Origin: Pseudoxanthomonas suwonensis
GTDB lineage: Bacteria; Pseudomonadota; Gammaproteobacteria; Xanthomonadales; Xanthomonadaceae
DNA length: 64,000 bases
NCBI GenBank assembly: GCA_003240695.1
Contig: QFNC01000001.1
Location: forward strand, 1 to 64,000
Direction of reading: 5' to 3'
The position numbers and the translations under genes are program-made. Each line of letters opens with the position of its first letter. Position 1 is the first letter of the stretch. The notes beneath the pieces are model-generated. The model was not told where the DNA came from, made no database searches, and saw nothing but the letters and a program-made list of their open reading frames with translations. Of the stretch, positions 59,916 through 64,000 are shown piece after piece.

Positions 59916-59956
59916 TCCGCACGGCAACCGCAGGCCTACACCGCGATCCGGACACC

Positions 59957-60421
59957 TCAGAAGCGCAATTCGGATACCCATTGCTGGCTCTGCGCCAGCT
60001 GTTCCTGCGTGTTTGCAAGAATGGAGATGTGGGCGACCCGCTCGTCGGCCATCTTGATCAGGGTTTCGCGCACGATCTGGCTGGAACTGCCACCCAGTTC
60101 GGAGCGGTACCACCAGTTCGGTTGGCCGTTGATCTGCGCCCTTTCCTCGCGCAGGCCGCGCGATGGCCGGAAGGGCGATTGCGCCGACAGCGTGACCGCG
60201 AACGCCTGGCTGCCGTCGCTGCGCAGGGCACGGCAGAACACCAGGCCCTGCGGCTGGATGATTTCCCAGCGCAGCGGCACCGATGCGGGCAGTTCCGGAC
60301 AGGCGGCGGCATCCTGGGCCTCGGCGGTCGCTGCCACAACGAGTGCGATCAATGCCACCGACACGGCGTGCCGGGAATTCCATGCGGGGGACAGGATGGA
60401 GCGCTTCCGGATGGCCATCAT
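59957..60421 (-). CDS. Secreted protein of unknown function
   Basis: The 154-residue product has a signal peptide (HAVSVALIALVVAATAEAQ), a cysteine pair (CPELP and FCRAL), and a C-terminal half with QPNWWYRSELGGSSSQIVRE. I do not recognise a family. The ATG at 60421 follows GAGGGG; a second ATG is one codon later. It is convergent with the PmtA-like gene. Confidence 0.7.
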   Translation of the reverse strand: MMAIRKRSILSPAWNSRHAVSVALIALVVAATAEAQDAAACPELPASVPLRWEIIQPQGLVFCRALRSDGSQAFAVTLSAQSPFRPSRGLREERAQINGQPNWWYRSELGGSSSQIVRETLIKMADERVAHISILANTQEQLAQSQQWVSELRF

Positions 60422-60581
60422 GCGTCCCCTCGCGTATGACGAATCACCATATCCACGGCCGAAGCCTACATGATTTCTGTGACGAAAGCGCAAATTCCAT
60501 ACGCATGAAGCACGAGAGCTGAACAGATCGCCGCAGCATGGGCCCGCGCGACGATCGGTTGCATGGGCACCGCGAACGGTG

Positions 60582-60737
60582 TCAGCCGTAGTTGGGCGCC
60601 AGCCAGCGATACAGACCGCCACCCAGCGTACCGCCCAAGAGCGGCGCCACCCAGAAAAGCCACAGCTGTACCACTGCGCCGTTCTGCACGAACAGGGCCA
60701 CGGCCGTGGAGCGCGCCGGATTGACCGAGGTGTTGGT
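60582..60737 (-). pseudogene. aqpZ: Aquaporin Z C-terminal remnant
   Basis: The 51-codon frame without a start encodes TNTSVNPARSTAVALFVQNG and QLWLFWVAPLLGGTLGGGLY, then RWLAPNYG and stop. This is the second NPA loop and last helix of AqpZ. Upstream of the TNTS segment the match stops and a stop codon lies four codons further. The first three quarters of the gene, including the first NPA motif, are gone. It is a clear gene remnant. Confidence 0.75.
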
Positions 60738-60847
60738 TCTGCCGTTTGCTCAAAGCCATGCGCGCTCCCCTGTCTGCGACCGATGCGCCCGGTTGTCCGC
60801 AGACTAGGGCTTCCGGCCGCCTCGCGCGCATGCCGACACGCATTGCA

Positions 60848-61267
60848 TCAAGGGCTGGACCACTCCAGCACCGCGGCCGGTTCCAGGCCGCGCTGCAGCG
60901 ACACAAGGCGCAGCGTGCGACCGGCAATGGGGTGCGAACGCGGCTCCAGCCCGGTGTGCAGCGCGAACGATTCCGGCTTGCCGCCCGTGGGCAGCCATTC
61001 GAACGCGACTGTGGCGTCGCCGGCCCACACGCACTGCACGTCGGGCGGACAGCGCGAGTCGCTGGTGACGGCGACGTAGCGCAGCGTGCCGGCATCTCCG
61101 AAGGCATGTCGCTGACCGGGGATCATCTCGAAGCGGTCTGGCTTGGCTGCATCGGTGCCGGCATGGCTTGCAGCGGCTTCGGCAGATGGACGATCGGCTG
61201 GAGGCATGGCGGCACAGCCGGGCAGCAGCAGGCAGGTGAGGGACGCGGCAAGCAGCGGTTTCATCAT
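60848..61267 (-). CDS. Lipoprotein of unknown function
   Basis: The 139-residue product has a lipobox (LLPGC, cysteine near residue 18), a short linker and a beta-rich domain with GTLRYVAVTSDSRCPPDVQC and VWAGDATVAFEW. The CPPDVQCVWAG segment is seen in small periplasmic proteins of many proteobacteria, but I know no function. Start at 61267 or 61264 (adjacent ATGs); neither has a strong ribosome-binding site. Confidence 0.75.
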   Translation of the reverse strand: MMKPLLAASLTCLLLPGCAAMPPADRPSAEAAASHAGTDAAKPDRFEMIPGQRHAFGDAGTLRYVAVTSDSRCPPDVQCVWAGDATVAFEWLPTGGKPESFALHTGLEPRSHPIAGRTLRLVSLQRGLEPAAVLEWSSP

Positions 61268-61299
61268 CAAGAAAGACGGCGACACGACGGCATTGAAGT

Positions 61300-62016
61300 C
61301 TAGTCGTCCGAATCGAGTCGGGGCGTGAACCGATCGCGACGGGAGGCCAGCCGGTCGGCCAGGCGGGTCGGTTCGGGCAGGCGATAGCGGGTCACGAACC
61401 GCATCACCAGTTGCGGGGTGCTGGCCAGCGACACGCGATGGCCCGGCGACACCACCAGCGGCAGGCAGCGCGGCTTGCTGCGCAGCATCCAGCCGATCTG
61501 TTCGCGGCCGTCGCGCAGCGGCGTGAACGCGCCGCGCATGTCGTGCAGGGCGGTCACGCTGCTGCCGGTCAGCACCGATTTGGCCACGCCGATGGCCGGC
61601 AGTCCGGTGACCACGCCGGTGTGCGCGGCGATGCCCAGGCGACGCGGGTGGGCGATGCCGTGTCCGTCCACCAGCAGTAGGTCAGGTGGTTGCGACAGCC
61701 GCGACAGCGCCGCCAGCAGCGCCGGCATCTCGCGGAAGCTGAGCAGGCCGGGGATGTAGGGCATTGCAGTAGGCAGGCGGGCGACGTGCTGCTCCAGCGG
61801 CTGCAGCGTGTCGGCATCCAGCAGCACGCAGGCGGCCCGGGTGACGGTGCCCTGGTCCTCGAAACCCACATCCAGACCGGCCACGGTGCGCAACGGGCGT
61901 GCGAAGTCGTCGCGCAGGCGGGTCTGCGCAGCCAGTTCGGTCTGATGCCGCTTGGCGGCGGCCACATCGCCATTCCACTGGTACACGGGACCGGCAGCCG
62001 GGTCAGTGGGGGTCAT
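61300..62016 (-). CDS. nfi: Endonuclease V
   Basis: The 238-residue enzyme has the EndoV blocks VAGLDVGF, MPYIPGLLSFREMPALL and LLLVDGHGIAHPRRLGIAAH, with the conserved PYIPG wedge and DGHG metal site. It cuts DNA 3' of deoxyinosine for repair of deaminated adenine. It lies 22 bases downstream of zipA, where ligA is often found in related genomes. Confidence 0.94.
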   Translation of the reverse strand: MTPTDPAAGPVYQWNGDVAAAKRHQTELAAQTRLRDDFARPLRTVAGLDVGFEDQGTVTRAACVLLDADTLQPLEQHVARLPTAMPYIPGLLSFREMPALLAALSRLSQPPDLLLVDGHGIAHPRRLGIAAHTGVVTGLPAIGVAKSVLTGSSVTALHDMRGAFTPLRDGREQIGWMLRSKPRCLPLVVSPGHRVSLASTPQLVMRFVTRYRLPEPTRLADRLASRRDRFTPRLDSDD

Positions 62017-62038
62017 GCGGGCGCGTGCCGGTCATGCA

Positions 62039-62767
62039 TCACCAGCGAGGTGTCTTGCCGGTGCCGGCCTCGCGCTCGCGGTCGTACTGGCGCATGTCCT
62101 CGCGGATGTGGGCGATGCGCTGGCGGCCCAGGGCATTGCGCTGCTCGTCCAGCAGCACGCCGTCCAGCAGTTCGGCCATGCGCTGCGCGGCCGGTTGCAT
62201 CATTTCCCAGGCATCCAGCGCCGGCATCGGCGCGGGCAGGGTCAGGAAGAAGGCGATGGCCGGGGTTTCCATCGACTGGATCTCGCTCATGCGGAAACTG
62301 CCCTGGTTCTGGATGTTGGCCACGCTGAACACCGGGCCGCGCTCCGGATGGCCTTCCACCAGCCGATGGAACACGTCCATGTGGCCGAAGGTCAGCCCCA
62401 CCTTTTCCGCGGCCACCACGATGTCCGGCCCGTGCAGCACGTTGCCGGCGCGCGCGGCCACGTACAGGGTGACGATCTTGTCGAAGTCGTCTTCGACCCG
62501 CTTGCCCAGATCGGCTGCCGACTGCGCGGCGGCGGTGCCGGCGGTGCGGTCGATCAGGTCCAGTTCGGCCTGCTGCACGGCGTCGCCGTCGTGGCCCAGT
62601 GCGTCCAGAGCCTGCTGGCCCAGGGTGGGCTCGGTGCGGCTGCCGCGCTCGTCGGTCACGCGCCTGCCCTGGCCGCTGCGCGGCCGGGTGCCGATGTACC
62701 AGATCGCCGCCATCAGCACCACGCCGGCCACCACGATGCCGATCCGCAACCACCACACGTCATTCAT
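62039..62767 (-). CDS. zipA: Cell division protein ZipA
   Basis: The 242-residue protein has an N-terminal helix (WWLRIGIVVAGVVLMAAIWY), a hydrophilic linker and the C-terminal FtsZ-binding domain with KIVTLYVAARAGNVLHGPDI, EKVGLTFGHMDVFHRL and FSVANIQNQGSF. ZipA tethers FtsZ to the inner membrane. It lies 16 bases after smc, an order seen in Xanthomonadaceae. Confidence 0.93.
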   Translation of the reverse strand: MNDVWWLRIGIVVAGVVLMAAIWYIGTRPRSGQGRRVTDERGSRTEPTLGQQALDALGHDGDAVQQAELDLIDRTAGTAAAQSAADLGKRVEDDFDKIVTLYVAARAGNVLHGPDIVVAAEKVGLTFGHMDVFHRLVEGHPERGPVFSVANIQNQGSFRMSEIQSMETPAIAFFLTLPAPMPALDAWEMMQPAAQRMAELLDGVLLDEQRNALGRQRIAHIREDMRQYDREREAGTGKTPRW

Positions 62768-62783
62768 TCTGATGTCTCCACGA

Positions 62784-64000
62784 TCAGGCCGCGCCGGCCA
62801 GGCGGGCCGCTTCGGCCAGGTCCACCGAGACCAGGCGGCTCACGCCCGGCTCGCGCATGGTCACCCCGGACAACTGCGTGGCCGCTTCCATCGTGGCCTT
62901 GTTGTGGGTGACGAACAGGAACTGCACGGCTTCGCTCATTTCCTTCACCATGGTGGTGAAGCGGCCCACGTTGGCCTCGTCCAGCGGCGCGTCCACCTCG
63001 TCCAGCAGGCAGAACGGGGCCGGATTCAGGCGGAAGATCGCGAACACCAGCGCCACCGCGGTCATCGCCTTCTCGCCGCCGGACAGCAGCGAGATGTTCG
63101 ACACCCGCTTGCCCGGCGGTCGCGCCATGATCGCCACGCCGGTGTCCAGCAGGTCCTCGCCGGTCAGTTCCAGATAGCCGTGGCCACCGCCGAACAGGCG
63201 CGGATACAGCTCCTGCATGCCGGCGTTCACCTGGTCGAAGGTGTCCTTGAAGCGGCTGCGCGTTTCGCGGTCGATCTTGCGGATGGCGTCTTCCAGGGTG
63301 TCCAGCGCGGTGGTCAGGTCGCTGTGCTGCGCGTCCAGGTACTCCGCGCGCTGGGCGGCTTCGGCATGCTCGGCGATCGCGGCCAGGTTGACCGGTTCCA
63401 GCCGCCGCAGGCGCGCATCGAAATCGGTCACGGCCTTCTCCCATATGCCGGAGTCGGCATCGTCGGGCAGGGTGCCGATGACGGCATCCATTTCGAATCC
63501 CGCCTGCACCACAGCGTCGGACAGTTGCCCGGCCCGGATCGCCAGAGCCTGCTGGTCCAGCCGACGCTGGCCGATGGCCTCGCGCCGGGCGATGGCCTGT
63601 TCGTCGCGCTGCTGGCGGGTCTGCTCGAAGCCGCGCAGGTCGTTGTCGATGCCTTCCAGCGTGGCGCGTGCGGCGGCCAGCGCCTTGTCCACGATCACCC
63701 GCTGTTCCAGCGCGGCCTGCCGCTGCGCTTCCAGTTCCACGATCGGATCGTCGCCGCTGGCCAGTTGCGCGGTCAGTTCGCCCAGCCGCGTGTCCAGCTG
63801 TCCGCGCTGCCCGCCCATGCGCTGCAGCGACTGCGCCAGCGCCGTCTCCTGCGCACGCTGCGATTCCAGGGTCAGTGCCAGCGCGTGCGCGGCGTCGCGC
63901 GAGCTGCGGGCGGCATTGCGGGCAGCGTCGCGGGCCTCGGTCAGGCCGCGGCGTTCGCTATCCAACTGCTGGCGTGCGGTTTCCAGGTCGGCCATTCGGC
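62784..64000 (-). CDS. smc: Chromosome segregation protein SMC, C-terminal part
   Basis: The 3' part of smc encodes about 405 residues. A coiled coil rich in Ala, Arg, Glu and Gln leads to the ATPase head with VNLAAIAEHAEAAQRAEYLD, the signature LLSGGEKAMTAVALVFAIF, and Walker B FCLLDEVDAPLD. SMC compacts and separates chromosomes with ScpA and ScpB. The gene runs off the right end of the window, so its start is not seen. Confidence 0.95.
   Translation of the reverse strand, partial: RMADLETARQQLDSERRGLTEARDAARNAARSSRDAAHALALTLESQRAQETALAQSLQRMGGQRGQLDTRLGELTAQLASGDDPIVELEAQRQAALEQRVIVDKALAAARATLEGIDNDLRGFEQTRQQRDEQAIARREAIGQRRLDQQALAIRAGQLSDAVVQAGFEMDAVIGTLPDDADSGIWEKAVTDFDARLRRLEPVNLAAIAEHAEAAQRAEYLDAQHSDLTTALDTLEDAIRKIDRETRSRFKDTFDQVNAGMQELYPRLFGGGHGYLELTGEDLLDTGVAIMARPPGKRVSNISLLSGGEKAMTAVALVFAIFRLNPAPFCLLDEVDAPLDEANVGRFTTMVKEMSEAVQFLFVTHNKATMEAATQLSGVTMREPGVSRLVSVDLAEAARLAGAA

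Overview
The window is a high-GC chromosomal segment from a gammaproteobacterium, most likely of the order Xanthomonadales (Lysobacterales), family Xanthomonadaceae. I base this on the protein sequences I recognise (a 332-residue RpoA, a class II plant-type DAHP synthase, a PutP-like hybrid sensor kinase remnant with a LuxR-type regulator, a fused alpha/beta 2-oxoacid dehydrogenase E1, a DUF6116-type small membrane protein) and on the gene order (smc-zipA; rplQ followed by dsbB). The genus is not resolved. I see no prophage, insertion sequence, CRISPR array, tRNA or rRNA gene.

Positions 1-14.7 kb hold the 3' end of tuf and the S10, spc and alpha ribosomal superclusters, rpsJ through rplQ, all on the + strand. 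rpmJ is missing from its usual place after secY. Several gaps inside the cluster are unusually wide. The tuf-rpsJ leader has a promoter-like pair, stacked hairpins and a terminator-like attenuator. A strong intrinsic terminator closes the block after rplQ.

Positions 14.7-31.2 kb are housekeeping metabolism: dsbB, class II DAHP synthase, class I fumarase, a BON/MscS channel with a cardiolipin synthase, a DUF456 protein, glycine-zipper envelope proteins, a small cytochrome c, tcdA, a TatD nuclease, glutaryl-CoA dehydrogenase, a GNAT enzyme, a glutathione transferase, the fused E1 and an FMN reductase.

Positions 31.2-38.7 kb run from ygfZ (- strand) to a succinate dehydrogenase operon. The operon starts with a DUF1674/SDHAF4-type assembly factor, continues with sdhCDAB and a MAPEG-like protein, and ends with sdhE and ygfX. 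lolC/E and lolD follow.

Positions 38.7-43.6 kb are the decayed part of the window. A HiPIP gene with an FNR-type box upstream is followed by a TonB-dependent receptor that has lost internal and C-terminal sequence. The receptor runs directly into a truncated, frameshifted hybrid sensor kinase. The convergent response regulator is also frameshifted in its HTH domain.

Positions 43.7-48.7 kb form a polyhydroxybutyrate locus: a lipoprotein 3-hydroxybutyrate oligomer hydrolase, phosphatidylserine synthase, and the class III PHA synthase subunits PhaE and PhaC. Positions 48.7-64 kb are mixed housekeeping genes: a fused HExxH/DUF5671 reading frame, an EEP-family lipoprotein, the N-end-rule transferase bpt, a PAP2 phosphatase, an EF-hand protein, tesB, a broken DUF3592 gene, an AmpD-like amidase, rlmKL, a PmtA-like methyltransferase, an aquaporin remnant, nfi, zipA, and the 3' part of smc, which runs off the window.

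The best candidates for follow-up are the linked decay of receptor, kinase and regulator; the S10-operon attenuator; the sdh operon carrying assembly factors at both ends; and the set of genes whose -10 elements sit 6-9 bases from the start codon, which suggests leaderless mRNAs. I found no clearly new multi-gene system.
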